Assembly: GCF_013978595.1 (NCBI RefSeq)
Contig: NZ_JACDTZ010000001.1
Location: 930,001-994,000 of the forward strand
DNA length: 64,000 bases
Source of the DNA: Corynebacterium haematomassiliense
GTDB lineage: Bacteria; Actinomycetota; Actinomycetes; Mycobacteriales; Mycobacteriaceae
Direction: 5' to 3'
Of the stretch, positions 53,498 to 62,231 are shown piece after piece. The notes under the pieces are model-generated. The model was not told where the DNA came from. It did not search any database and saw nothing but the letters and a program-made list of their open reading frames with translations. Each line of letters opens with the position of its first letter. The stretch's first letter is position 1. A program made the translations under genes and the position numbers.

Positions 53498-54232
53498 ATG
53501 AGCACCGCCGTTTCCGACAAGCAGCCCTGGGTCAGACGCGTCCCCGCGCCCCTGTTCGTCGCGGCGTACGGCGCGCTGGTCATCCTGGTGATTTTCGGGG
53601 TGGCGATGGCGGCGAGCCGCACCACGGCGAGCTCCCCGGCGGCCGCGGAGCTGCCGCAGCCGGAGCGCCCGTTCAACCCGGCGCCGGCGGATCCGGGCAA
53701 CGTCGCGGCGAGCATCCGACCGAACCTGATCGACAACGTGCGCGTGGGCGAGACGAACTCGGGAGCGATGATGCGCGGCGACGTCGTGGACGGCGCCCTC
53801 GACGACTCCACCGAGATCGCGGGCCACCTGTCGCGTCTGCTGGAGCAGAATTGTCTGGATACGGTGACGTTGACGTCGAAAAGCGGGATGCGCTTTAACT
53901 TCTGGGGCTTTTGCTTCTCGACGCTGCCTCCGGAGACCCTCGCCCAGTACATCGATTTCGGCGTGGCAGAGGGCGCCGATTCGGTGTCGTTTGTGGACTA
54001 CGCGTCGCACAACCACTTCCGCGTGATCACCCTAAACTGGATGGACGTGGACGACGCCGACGCGCTGTCGAAGCGGTGGCTCGATGTGGAGCGCCCCGAC
54101 GAGATCGACCGCGTGACGTTCAACGGCTACACCGACGACGAGGTCGTGGTGGTGGACAACGACAAGGAAACCGGCGAGCACCTCAAGCGCTGGCCGCTGC
54201 TCGCCAACCCTGTCACCAACGCCGGGGAATAA
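53498..54232 (+). CDS. Membrane-anchored protein of unknown function
   Basis: A 244-residue protein, not recognised. One N-terminal membrane segment (about 19-39, PLFVAAYGALVILVIFGVAM) with the remainder outside the cell by charge, a Pro/Ala-rich linker (about 45-70), then a mixed domain with two Cys (NCLD and GFCFS) that could form a disulfide. ATG 53498. Convergent with the serine protease gene; the last 20 bases overlap it. Confidence 0.7.
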   Translation: MSTAVSDKQPWVRRVPAPLFVAAYGALVILVIFGVAMAASRTTASSPAAAELPQPERPFNPAPADPGNVAASIRPNLIDNVRVGETNSGAMMRGDVVDGALDDSTEIAGHLSRLLEQNCLDTVTLTSKSGMRFNFWGFCFSTLPPETLAQYIDFGVAEGADSVSFVDYASHNHFRVITLNWMDVDDADALSKRWLDVERPDEIDRVTFNGYTDDEVVVVDNDKETGEHLKRWPLLANPVTNAGE

Positions 54233-55304
54233 ACTCCGCGTCCGGCACCGCGTGACGGATCACGGCCATGACCTGATTGACGTTGGAGTAGCTCATCAGG
54301 TGCGGATCCTCCATGCCCTCGTAGCACTCCTCGCCCGCGCGGCCGGCTTCCGTGCCGGAGACGACGCCGATGACGGTGGCTCGGCCGTTGACGTCGGCGA
54401 ACACCGGCCCACCCGAGTCGCCGGAGGCGGCGCACACGGCGGCGATGTCGCCGAAGGTCTCGTCCTCCACGCCGGGGTCGAGGTTGACTATCTGCACCCG
54501 CTCAGTGTCCTCGAAATCGCCACACGTGTAGCCCGTGGTCGCGCCCGTTTTGCACACCCTATCGACGGGCCCAAGGCCCTCCCCGATCCCAGTCGGTATC
54601 GGCACGCCGACCATGTCCATGAACCGGTCCGGGTCCGTGATCTCGATGATGCCGACGTCCGCGCCCTCCGTCTCCGGGGTGTTCTGCGAATACAGCCCGG
54701 AGAAAATGAAGTGGCCGACCTCGGAGGCGTAGTCGAAGGCGGTGGAGGCGTTGGTGGGCCACACCAGGTCGCCTTCGCGGCCGCAGTGGCCGGCGGTCAC
54801 CGCATACGCCCGGCCGTCCTTGCCGGTAAACGAAAACGCCGCGGTGCACGACTGCGCCGTGAAATGCTCCCCGGGCGCCGGGCGGTGGTCCGTGGTCTGG
54901 ATCTTCGTCCCCGGTGCCCAGGGGGCGAACGCGGGCACGAGCACGTTGTTTTCGTTCTCCGGCGCGGGAGCGTCGTCGTCAGGCGTTTGCACCTCGGACA
55001 GCGCCTCGCGCTCCTCCACCGTGCCGGTGGGGACCTTCGACGCGTTCAGGCCCAGCCACACCACGATGCCCACGATCATCGCCGTCGCGACGATGACGGT
55101 GATCCACCCGCCCGTCTGCAGCCCGCTGCGACGCGCCCGAGCCGTGGAGCCGGGGCCCGGCATGTCGGGGAACTTCAGCGGGTGCTGCGGGTACTGCTGC
55201 CGCTGCGGCGCTGGCTCTCCGGGCATGTCCGGGAAGCGCCACTGCGGGCCCTGCTCGGGCTGGTAGCGCTTGGCTGAACCGCCCTGGCTACTCGGAGGCG
55301 TCAA
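54213..55304 (-). CDS. Trypsin-like (S1) serine protease, membrane-anchored
   Basis: A 363-residue protein with a Pro/Gln-rich cytoplasmic N-terminus containing two FPDMPG repeats, one membrane helix (about 66-87) and an extracellular chymotrypsin-fold domain: His in VTAGHCG, Asp in GADVGIIEIT, Ser in ASGDSGGPVF, and paired cysteines. The first in-frame start is TTG 55304, with GAGGG upstream, overlapping the preceding 48-residue gene by 17 bases; the exact start is uncertain. Confidence 0.85.
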   Translation of the reverse strand: MTPPSSQGGSAKRYQPEQGPQWRFPDMPGEPAPQRQQYPQHPLKFPDMPGPGSTARARRSGLQTGGWITVIVATAMIVGIVVWLGLNASKVPTGTVEEREALSEVQTPDDDAPAPENENNVLVPAFAPWAPGTKIQTTDHRPAPGEHFTAQSCTAAFSFTGKDGRAYAVTAGHCGREGDLVWPTNASTAFDYASEVGHFIFSGLYSQNTPETEGADVGIIEITDPDRFMDMVGVPIPTGIGEGLGPVDRVCKTGATTGYTCGDFEDTERVQIVNLDPGVEDETFGDIAAVCAASGDSGGPVFADVNGRATVIGVVSGTEAGRAGEECYEGMEDPHLMSYSNVNQVMAVIRHAVPDAEFIPRRW

Positions 55305-55434
55305 CCGCCGAGCCCTCGTCGCCGGACTCGCCGTCCTTCTCCTTCTCTTCGGCCATGATCTTCATGTCCCGGATGAACTTCTCCGGGTCGAAGTCGGTGT
55401 AGTGCTCCGGGCCTGCGAACTGCTCCTGTGCCAT
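55288..55434 (-). CDS. Small acidic protein, 48 residues
   Basis: MAQEQFAGPEHYTDFDPEK opens a very acidic, Lys/Glu-rich product ending AVDASE; no domain recognised. A good GGAAGGAG ribosome-binding site precedes ATG 55434 by about 10 bases, and codon use fits the neighbours. It lies 27 bases after thrC and overlaps the start of the protease gene, suggesting a thrC-small gene-protease unit. Confidence 0.65.
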   Translation of the reverse strand: MAQEQFAGPEHYTDFDPEKFIRDMKIMAEEKEKDGESGDEGSAVDASE

Positions 55435-55461
55435 GCGCGCCCACTCCTTCCTTGGTGTGCC

Positions 55462-56913
55462 CTAGACGTTAGTGCCCTCGATGGCCTCGGCGATAAACGC
55501 CTTGACGGCCTCAGCGTCGTTGGGCAGGTCGGTCACGTGGCGCTCCGCGTCCATGATGCCGGCGAAGCGCTCCGGCACCTCCGGCGCCTTGCCGATCGCC
55601 TCGGCGATCGTGTCGGCGAACTTCACCGGCAGCGCAGTTTCCAGCACCACGATCGGGGTGTCCACTTCGTCCGCAAGCTGCTTGGCGACGAACACGCCGT
55701 CGGCGGTGTGCGGGTCCACCAGCACGCCGAACTCGTCGTGCACGCGCTTGATGGTGGCCACCCGGTCGGCGTGGGTGGAAGTGCCGGAGGCGAAGCCGAA
55801 CTCGCCGCGGATGCGCTCCATCGCCTCTTCCCCGCCCAGATCGGTGGCAGCGAAGCCGCCGTCTTTCACCCTGTTGGCGAACAGCTCGCGGGTGAGGTCG
55901 GAGTCGCGCAACGTGGCGTCGAAAAGCATCCGCTCAAAGTTGGACGCCTTCGAAATGTCCATCGACGGCGAGGACGTCGCGTAGGTCTCCGCGGCGGAGC
56001 GGGGGCGGTACTCGCCGCGCGCGAAGAAGTCGTGGAGCACGTCGTTTTCGTTGGTGGCCACGATGAGGCGGTCGATGGGCAGGCCCATCTGCTTCGCGAT
56101 GTGGCCCGCGCACACGTTGCCGAAGTTGCCGGTGGGCACGCAGAACGAGACGCGCTCGTCGTTGGTCTCGGTGACCTTCAGGTAGGTCGCGATGTAGTAC
56201 ACCACCTGCGCGAGCAGGCGCGCGAAGTTGATGGAGTTCACCGCGCCTATGGAGTACTTCGACTTAAACCCCGCGTCCGCGCTGACGGCCTTGACCACGT
56301 CTTGGCAGTCGTCGAACACGCCGTCCAGGGCGATGTTGAAGATGTTCGGGTCGTCCAGCCCAAACATCTGCGCCTGCTGGAACGGCGTCATGCGCCCGGC
56401 CGGGGTGAGCATGAACACGCGGATGCCGTCGCGCCCGCGCATCGCGTACTCGGCCGACGAGCCAGTGTCGCCCGAGGTCGCGCCCAGGATGTTGATCTCC
56501 TCACCGCGGCGGGCCAGCTCGTACTCGAACAGCTCGCCGAGCAGCTGCATCGCCATGTCCTTGAACGCGGCGGTCGGACCCTCGGACAGGTGGCCGATGT
56601 GCAGCGTGTCGTTCAGGCGGGTCACCGGCACGATCTCCTCGTCGGCGAAGACGGGGGTGCGGTACGCTCGGCGCGCGATGGTCTCGAGGTCCGCCTCGGG
56701 GATGTCGTCGACGTAAAGCTTCAGCACTTCGGCGGCGAGAGCAGCGTAGCCGTCGTGAAGCAAAAGCTCGCGCCACTCGCTCAGAAGGTCCGGGGTGATG
56801 GACGGGTACACCGCCGGCATGAACAGGCCGCCGTCGGGGCTTAAGCCTGTGAGCAGGATGTCTGTGAAGGAGCGCGGCTGCGCCGATGCGTCGCGAGTTG
56901 AGATGTAGTCCAC
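55462..56913 (-). CDS. thrC: Threonine synthase
   Basis: PLP enzyme converting O-phosphohomoserine to threonine. The 483-residue length and start MDYISTRDASAQPRSF are those of the bacterial class with an N-terminal extension; the PLP Lys is in EGPTAAFKDMAMQLLG, with NILGATSGDTGSSAEYA and SINFARLLAQ following. GTG 56913 is preceded at seven bases by TAGACT and no Shine-Dalgarno, so the transcript is probably leaderless. Confidence 0.97.
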   Translation of the reverse strand: MDYISTRDASAQPRSFTDILLTGLSPDGGLFMPAVYPSITPDLLSEWRELLLHDGYAALAAEVLKLYVDDIPEADLETIARRAYRTPVFADEEIVPVTRLNDTLHIGHLSEGPTAAFKDMAMQLLGELFEYELARRGEEINILGATSGDTGSSAEYAMRGRDGIRVFMLTPAGRMTPFQQAQMFGLDDPNIFNIALDGVFDDCQDVVKAVSADAGFKSKYSIGAVNSINFARLLAQVVYYIATYLKVTETNDERVSFCVPTGNFGNVCAGHIAKQMGLPIDRLIVATNENDVLHDFFARGEYRPRSAAETYATSSPSMDISKASNFERMLFDATLRDSDLTRELFANRVKDGGFAATDLGGEEAMERIRGEFGFASGTSTHADRVATIKRVHDEFGVLVDPHTADGVFVAKQLADEVDTPIVVLETALPVKFADTIAEAIGKAPEVPERFAGIMDAERHVTDLPNDAEAVKAFIAEAIEGTNV

Positions 56914-56920
56914 CCCGCGC

Positions 56921-56926
56921 AGTCTA
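56921..56926 (-). promoter_or_regulatory. -10 element for leaderless thrC transcript
   Basis: TAGACT (TANANT) seven bases before the thrC GTG on the minus strand. Confidence 0.5.
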
Positions 56927-56985
56927 CGTCATGGGTGCCTCTGCCCGGCCTGATCCGGGGATATACTTACAGCCGCGGAGGGCAA

Positions 56986-57258
56986 CTAGTGCTTGTAGAC
57001 GGACGATCGGTGGCCGATATCGATCAGCATAATCAGGACTTTGTCGTCCACGATGTCTGCGATGATTCGGTAGTCCCCCACCCGCCAGCGCCACAACCCC
57101 CGTTTGGTGCCCACCAGAGCTTTGCCACTTCCCCGTGGGTCGGAAGCGGCTCGAAGTCGGTGGAGAAAACTTTGAATCCGTTTCTGCTCGCCTCGGTCGA
57201 GTTTGCGAAACGATTTCGCTGCACGTGGCGAAAACTCAATCCGCCAATCCGAGCTCAT
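56986..57258 (-). CDS. RelE/ParE-type toxin
   Basis: A 90-residue toxin of the RelE superfamily: WRIEFSPRAAKSFRKLD at the start, GLWRWRVGDYRIIADIVDDKVLIMLIDIGHRSSVY at the end (rough residues 54-88), where the Arg and Tyr/His positions match mRNA-cleaving RelE proteins. ATG 57258 lies inside the antitoxin gene (23-base overlap), the usual coupled arrangement. RelE versus ParE activity cannot be decided. Confidence 0.88.
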   Translation of the reverse strand: MSSDWRIEFSPRAAKSFRKLDRGEQKRIQSFLHRLRAASDPRGSGKALVGTKRGLWRWRVGDYRIIADIVDDKVLIMLIDIGHRSSVYKH

Positions 57259-57472
57259 TCTCTAGCTCCTCGAGGGAGATGGTTGGAAGCTCGCCACGCC
57301 GAATCGCATCGGCTTCCGCTTCAAGCACGTCGACGTACTCCAGCTCCGCGAGGTGCGCACTCAGCGCTTCGCGCACGTAATAAGAGGCTGGGCGGCCCGT
57401 GCGCCGGGCAAGCGCGTCCAATCGCCTCTTCTGGTCTTCGTCTACGCGAAGACTGATTACTGATCCGCTCAT
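57236..57472 (-). CDS. Ribbon-helix-helix antitoxin (RelB-like)
   Basis: A 78-residue antitoxin with an N-terminal ribbon-helix-helix (SVISLRVDEDQKRRLDALA, then GRPASYYVREAL) and an acidic C-terminal tail that would wrap the toxin. First gene of the pair; it likely represses its own promoter. The promoter is unusually AT-rich (GTGTAAAAATATTCAC at 57473-57488), with TAAAAA seven bases before the ATG. Confidence 0.88.
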   Translation of the reverse strand: MSGSVISLRVDEDQKRRLDALARRTGRPASYYVREALSAHLAELEYVDVLEAEADAIRRGELPTISLEELENELGLAD

Positions 57473-57512
57473 GTGAATATTTTTACACTCGATTGACCAG
57501 CAGCGGAAGCCC

Positions 57513-57782
57513 CTACCGGCGGGGCGGTTCCTGTCGGCCGGTCAAAATATCCACCACCGAGCGAATCGCGGCGTCGCCGAGCGGCGGCACGGTGCGCTCC
57601 TTCTCGGGCGCCTGCTCGCGCGCGGGCGTGCGGGTAGTCGGCTCGACGGTGATGCTCAGCGTCTCGCCGTCGAGCTCCAGCCCGGTCTTGGGGTCGACGC
57701 CGGCCACGCGCGCGGCGTCCACCAGCGCAACCAGGTCTGCGAAGGTGGCGTTGTTCAGGTCGATGGTCATGTTCACTGCCAT
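57513..57782 (-). CDS. Small conserved hypothetical protein downstream of glnE
   Basis: An 89-residue soluble protein, not recognised: MAVNMTIDLNNATFADLVAL suggests a helical start, followed by a short strand-rich part (LELDGETLSITVEP) and a charged tail. TATGCT (57790-57795) is seven bases before ATG 57782, so it may have a leaderless transcript in addition to readthrough from glnE, whose stop lies 17 bases upstream. The longer open frame upstream is an antisense-like shadow of glnE. Confidence 0.7.
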   Translation of the reverse strand: MAVNMTIDLNNATFADLVALVDAARVAGVDPKTGLELDGETLSITVEPTTRTPAREQAPEKERTVPPLGDAAIRSVVDILTGRQEPPRR

Positions 57783-57799
57783 GACCCCGAGCATATTGC

Positions 57800-60700
57800 C
57801 TAATCGAACTCGTGCGACGGCACCTCTCCCCAGAACACCTCCTCGACCACCTTGTGGGCGTGGCGGGTGATGCGCAGGTAGTCCTCTAAGAACTCCTGCT
57901 GGTCGTCGGGGTCGTAGCCGGCCGAGCCCGCGACCTGCGCGAGCTGCGGGCCCGGCGCGGGAAGTTGGTCGGTGCGCTTGCCGGTCACGAGCACGATGGC
58001 GTTGCGGGCGCGGGTGGCGGTGAGCCACGCGGTGCGCAGTATCTCGGCGTGCGAGCCACGGATGACGGACGGGTCGTCGAGCTCGACGAGGAAGTCCAGC
58101 GCGTCGAGGGTGGACGGGGTGCGCAGCTCCTCGTGGGTGTGGGCGTGCTGCATGGTCAATAGCTGCACGGTCCACTCGACGTCCGCGAGCGCGCCGCGGC
58201 CGAGCTTGGTGTGGGTGGCGCGGTCGGCGCCGCGGGGCAGGCGCTCGTTGTCCACGCGGGCTTTGATGCGGCGGATCTCGCGGATGTCGGAAGGCTTGGC
58301 GCCGCCGGCTGGGTAGCGGAAGGCGTCGATGGCCTCCAAAAACGCGTCGCCCACGCCGCGGTCCCCGGCGACGACGGCCGCGCGCAGCAGCGCCTGGCGC
58401 TCCCAGACCTCGCCCCACTCGCGGTAGTAGCGCTCGTAGCTGGCGATGGTGCGCACCACCGCGCCGGAGCGGCCCTCGGGGCGCAGGCCCAGATCCACCT
58501 CGAGGGGCGGGTCGCCGGAGGGCTTGGACAGGCGGGCGCGCATCTGGTCGACGATTTTCGCCGCCCACGCGATCGCGTCGCTTCCTCCGTCGGACCCCTC
58601 GCTCGGCTCGGCGGCGATCATCACGTCGGCGTCGGAGCCGTAGCCGAGTTCGGCGCCGCCGAGGCGGCCCATGCCGATGACGGCGATGCGGGCGGGAGGC
58701 TCGTCGTAAGGCGAGGATGCGAGATCGGCGTACACCTCGGCGCGAAGTGCGGCCTCAAGCACGGCCTCCCACACGTAGGTCAGCTCGAGGCAGACCTGGC
58801 GCGGCTCCATGAAGCCGAGCAGGTCGGCGGACGCGATGCGGGCGAGCTCCGCGCGGCGCAGGGAGCGCGCCACGGCGACGGCCTTGTCCGGGTCGGCCTG
58901 GTGGCGCTTGGCGGAGGCGAGGATGGCTTTGTGGACCTGGTCGGGGGCGGCGTCGAGCAGCCGGGGGCCGTTGGAGCCGTCGCCGAGGAGTTTGACCACG
59001 TCGGGCGCGGAAATGATGAGGTCGGAGGCGTACGGCGAGGTGCCCAGGATATGCATGAGGCGTTGCGACGCCACGCCCTCGTCGCGCAGCATGCGGAGAA
59101 ACCAGCTGCGGTCCACGGCGGCGTCCGAAAGCTTGCGGTAGTTCAACAGCCCCTGGCCGGGGTCGGCGGTGTCCGCGAGCCAGTGCATCAGCGACGGCAG
59201 CAGGATCGCCTGCAGCTTGGCCTTGCGCGAGGTGCCCTTGACCAGCGCGGAGAGGTGGTCGAAGGCGCGCGCCGGGTGGCGGTAGCCGAGCGCGGCGAGC
59301 TGGGCTTTCACCGCGTCGGCGGAGAGGGTGGCCTCGCCGACGGACATGTCGGCCACCGCGCCGAGCAGCGGGCGGTAGAACAGCCGCTCGTGCAGGTCGG
59401 AGACGTCGCGGCGCACGCGTTTGAGCTCGCGGTACATCGCGTCCGGGGCGGTGCCGCGGTGGTTGGCGGTGAACCCGGCGGCGCGGGCGAGCCAGCGGTT
59501 GCGCTTTTCGTCGTCCGGCTCGGGCAGCTGGTGGGTGCGTTTGAAGCGCTGCAGCTGCAGCCGGTGTTCCAACAGGCGCAAAAACTCGTAGGCCTCGGTG
59601 AGCACGCGCGCGTCGTCGCGGCCGACGTATCCGGCCTTAGCCAGGGCAGTGAGTGCCTCCAAGGTGTTGCGGGCGCGCAGGGTGTCGTCGATGCGCCCGT
59701 GCACGAGTTGCAGAAGCTGCACGGCGAACTCGACGTCGCGAAGCCCGCCGGGCCCGAGTTTCAGCTCGCGGCGTCGCACCTCGGCCGGGACGTTTTCCAA
59801 CACGCGCCGGCGCATTGCCTGGACGTCCTCGACGAAGGAGTCGCGCTGGGAGGCCTCCCACACCAGCGGCGCGATCGCCTCGGAGTACGCCCGCCCCAAC
59901 TCCATGGTCCCGGTCTGCGGCCGCGCCTTCAGAAGCGCCTGGAACTCCCAGGTCTCGGCCCATTTCCGGTAGTACGCCTGGTGCGATTCCAGCGTGCGCA
60001 CCAGCGCGCCGGAGGCGCCTTCCGGCCGCAGGTTCGCGTCCACGTCGAAAAAGCACGCGGAGCCGATGCGCATCATCTCCGCGGCCACGCGCGTGATCTT
60101 CGGCGAGGCGGGCTCGGCCACGAACACCACGTCGACGTCGGAGATGTAGTTCAACTCGCCGGCGCCGCACTTGCCCATGGCGATCACGGCTAGCTGCGCG
60201 TCCGGTTCCTCGTCGCCGTAGACGTCGCGCACCGCCACCGCGAGCGCGGCCGTCAGCGCCGCGTCCGCGAGCCAGGTGAGCCGCTCGGTGGTGTAGCTGT
60301 AGCTCATGGATTCGCCCTCGCCGTAGCCCTTGACCGCGGCGAACGTGCCGGCGAGGTCGGCGGCGGCGATGCGCATCACCAGGTCGCGGTGGGTGGCGCG
60401 GAGCTTTTGCTTAGCGACGTGAACTTCGCCTTCCCCCGCCTTATACAACCCCGGACCGTCAGCGTCGACCCCCACGGCGGAAAGCATGGTGCGGTACAGC
60501 TCAGCCTCGTCCGGTAAGTCCTCGAGCAGCAGACGCCACTGCTGCGGGTGCGCAATCAGGTGGTCCGACAGCGCGGTGGATCCGCCCAGCAGCGCGAACA
60601 ACCGGGTGCGGAAGACGGGAAAGTCGCGCAGCGCCTCGAGCAGCTGCGCCCAGCCGCTTCCAAGCGCGTCAAAGAGCCGGTGGGCGTTGTTGAGCGCCAG

Positions 60701-60817
60701 GTCCGGGTCGCTTGCGCCGGCGAGGGTGTAGAGCGAAGCTTCGTCGATAAGCGAAAGCTCCTCGATGTCCTCTGCTGCGCGCGGGCTGGTCAGTCCGAGC
60801 TTAGCGGGTGAAATCAC
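57800..60817 (-). CDS. glnE: Bifunctional glutamine synthetase adenylyltransferase/deadenylase
   Basis: Controls GlnA by adding or removing AMP on its regulatory Tyr. The 1005-residue protein has two nucleotidyltransferase domains: N-terminal (deadenylase) with GKCGAGELNYISDVDVVFV and C-terminal (adenylylase) with GMGRLGGAELGYGSDADVMI, each followed by the conserved RP(E/Q)GxxG block. GTG 60817 overlaps the glnA2 stop by four bases (GTGA), so expression is coupled to glnA2. Confidence 0.96.
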   Translation of the reverse strand: MISPAKLGLTSPRAAEDIEELSLIDEASLYTLAGASDPDLALNNAHRLFDALGSGWAQLLEALRDFPVFRTRLFALLGGSTALSDHLIAHPQQWRLLLEDLPDEAELYRTMLSAVGVDADGPGLYKAGEGEVHVAKQKLRATHRDLVMRIAAADLAGTFAAVKGYGEGESMSYSYTTERLTWLADAALTAALAVAVRDVYGDEEPDAQLAVIAMGKCGAGELNYISDVDVVFVAEPASPKITRVAAEMMRIGSACFFDVDANLRPEGASGALVRTLESHQAYYRKWAETWEFQALLKARPQTGTMELGRAYSEAIAPLVWEASQRDSFVEDVQAMRRRVLENVPAEVRRRELKLGPGGLRDVEFAVQLLQLVHGRIDDTLRARNTLEALTALAKAGYVGRDDARVLTEAYEFLRLLEHRLQLQRFKRTHQLPEPDDEKRNRWLARAAGFTANHRGTAPDAMYRELKRVRRDVSDLHERLFYRPLLGAVADMSVGEATLSADAVKAQLAALGYRHPARAFDHLSALVKGTSRKAKLQAILLPSLMHWLADTADPGQGLLNYRKLSDAAVDRSWFLRMLRDEGVASQRLMHILGTSPYASDLIISAPDVVKLLGDGSNGPRLLDAAPDQVHKAILASAKRHQADPDKAVAVARSLRRAELARIASADLLGFMEPRQVCLELTYVWEAVLEAALRAEVYADLASSPYDEPPARIAVIGMGRLGGAELGYGSDADVMIAAEPSEGSDGGSDAIAWAAKIVDQMRARLSKPSGDPPLEVDLGLRPEGRSGAVVRTIASYERYYREWGEVWERQALLRAAVVAGDRGVGDAFLEAIDAFRYPAGGAKPSDIREIRRIKARVDNERLPRGADRATHTKLGRGALADVEWTVQLLTMQHAHTHEELRTPSTLDALDFLVELDDPSVIRGSHAEILRTAWLTATRARNAIVLVTGKRTDQLPAPGPQLAQVAGSAGYDPDDQQEFLEDYLRITRHAHKVVEEVFWGEVPSHEFD

Positions 60818-62148
60818 AGGTCAATCCCCGTATCGATCTCCCAGGGTGTGATCTGGGCGGTGTAGTCGTGCCACTCGTCCCACTTGGCGCGCAGGAAGAA
60901 CTCGAAGACCTGCTCGCCGAGGACCTCGGCCATAAACTCGGAGCGCTCCATCTGGCGCAGCGCCTGGTCCAGCGAGTTGGGCAGGTCCCGGTAGCCCATG
61001 GCGCGGCGCTCGCGGCGGGTTAGGGCGAACACGTCGTCGCGGGCGGGCTCATCCAGCTCGTAGCCCTCTTCGATGCCCTTCAGGCCTGCGGCGAGCACTG
61101 CAGCGAACGCCAGGTAGGGGTTGCACGCCGAGTCCAGCGAGCGCACCTCCGCCCGGCGCGAATCCGCCTTGTGCAGGCGGTAGGTGGGCACGCGCACCAT
61201 GGCGGAGCGGTTGGAAATACCCCAGGTGGCGGCGGTGGGCGCCTCGGAGCCGAACTGCAGGCGCTTATACGAGTTGACCCACTGGTTGGTCACCGCGGAG
61301 ATCTCGCCCGCGTGCTCGATGATACCGGCGATGAACTGGCGGCCGGTTTTGGACAGGCTGATCTCGTCGTCCGGGTCGTGGAAGGCGTTGGTGTCGCCCT
61401 CGAACAGGGAGAAGTGGGTGTGCATTGCCGAGCCCTCGAGGTCCTTGAACGGCTTGGGCATGAACGTGGCGTGCACGCCGTTCATCTCCGCGACGGTCTT
61501 CACGATGTAGCGGAAGGTGACAATGTTGTCGGCCATGGTCAGCGCGTCGGTGTGGCGCAGGTCGATCTCCTGCTGGCCCGGCGAGCCCTCGTGGTGGGAA
61601 AACTCGGTGACAATACCCATGTACTCCAAGGCGGAGACGGCCATGCGGCGCAACTTCGGCGCCTCGTTGCGTTTGGCCTGGTCGAAGTAGCCGCCCTTGT
61701 CCGCCGGGGTGGGCGGCTGGTCGCCCTGGCCGGGTTTGACCACGTAGAACTCGATCTCCGGGCTGGCCACGAACTCGAAGCCCATGTCGCGGGCGTTGGT
61801 GATCTGGCGGCGCAGCACCTGGCGCGGGTCGGCGAAAAGCGGGTCGCCGTCGGGCATGGTGATGTCGCAGAACATGCGCGCGGTTTGCAGGCCCGCCTCT
61901 TCGTCGAACGGCAACGGCTGGTACGTCGACGGGTCGGGGCGCAACAGGGTGTCGGACTCGGAGACGCGGGAAAACCCCTCGATGGAGGAGCCGTCGAAGC
62001 CCACGCCCTCCTCGAAGGCGCTTTCCAGCTCCGCCGGCGACATCATCACGGTTTTCAGCGAGCCGAAGATGTCGGTGAACCAGAGGCGGATGAAGGCGAT
62101 GTCCTGCTGCTCCACCATTCGCAGCACGTTGTCGGTTTGGGCGCTCAT
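60814..62148 (-). CDS. glnA2: Glutamine synthetase, GlnA2 type
   Basis: GSI-alpha-type glutamine synthetase homologue of 444 residues. FIRLWFTDIFGSLKTVMM, GSSIEGFSRV, SAMHTHFSLF and NRSAMVRVP are present. In place of the adenylylation Tyr there is Phe (ARDDVFALTRRER), so it should not be a GlnE target. TACAGT lies eight bases before ATG 62148: leaderless start. It leads the glnA2-glnE operon and is divergent from the CYTH-CHAD gene. Confidence 0.94.
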   Translation of the reverse strand: MSAQTDNVLRMVEQQDIAFIRLWFTDIFGSLKTVMMSPAELESAFEEGVGFDGSSIEGFSRVSESDTLLRPDPSTYQPLPFDEEAGLQTARMFCDITMPDGDPLFADPRQVLRRQITNARDMGFEFVASPEIEFYVVKPGQGDQPPTPADKGGYFDQAKRNEAPKLRRMAVSALEYMGIVTEFSHHEGSPGQQEIDLRHTDALTMADNIVTFRYIVKTVAEMNGVHATFMPKPFKDLEGSAMHTHFSLFEGDTNAFHDPDDEISLSKTGRQFIAGIIEHAGEISAVTNQWVNSYKRLQFGSEAPTAATWGISNRSAMVRVPTYRLHKADSRRAEVRSLDSACNPYLAFAAVLAAGLKGIEEGYELDEPARDDVFALTRRERRAMGYRDLPNSLDQALRQMERSEFMAEVLGEQVFEFFLRAKWDEWHDYTAQITPWEIDTGIDL

Positions 62149-62156
62149 GCTGCTCA

Positions 62157-62162
62157 ACTGTA
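62157..62162 (-). promoter_or_regulatory. -10 element for leaderless glnA2 transcript
   Basis: TACAGT (TANANT) eight bases before ATG 62148 on the minus strand; decides the start against upstream codons. Confidence 0.55.
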
Positions 62163-62231
62163 GCGGGCCTTTGGACGTCGATAGGCAGGCTAAGCTTGGT
62201 AGCAACAAACCATTGAAGGAGGACAACGATC

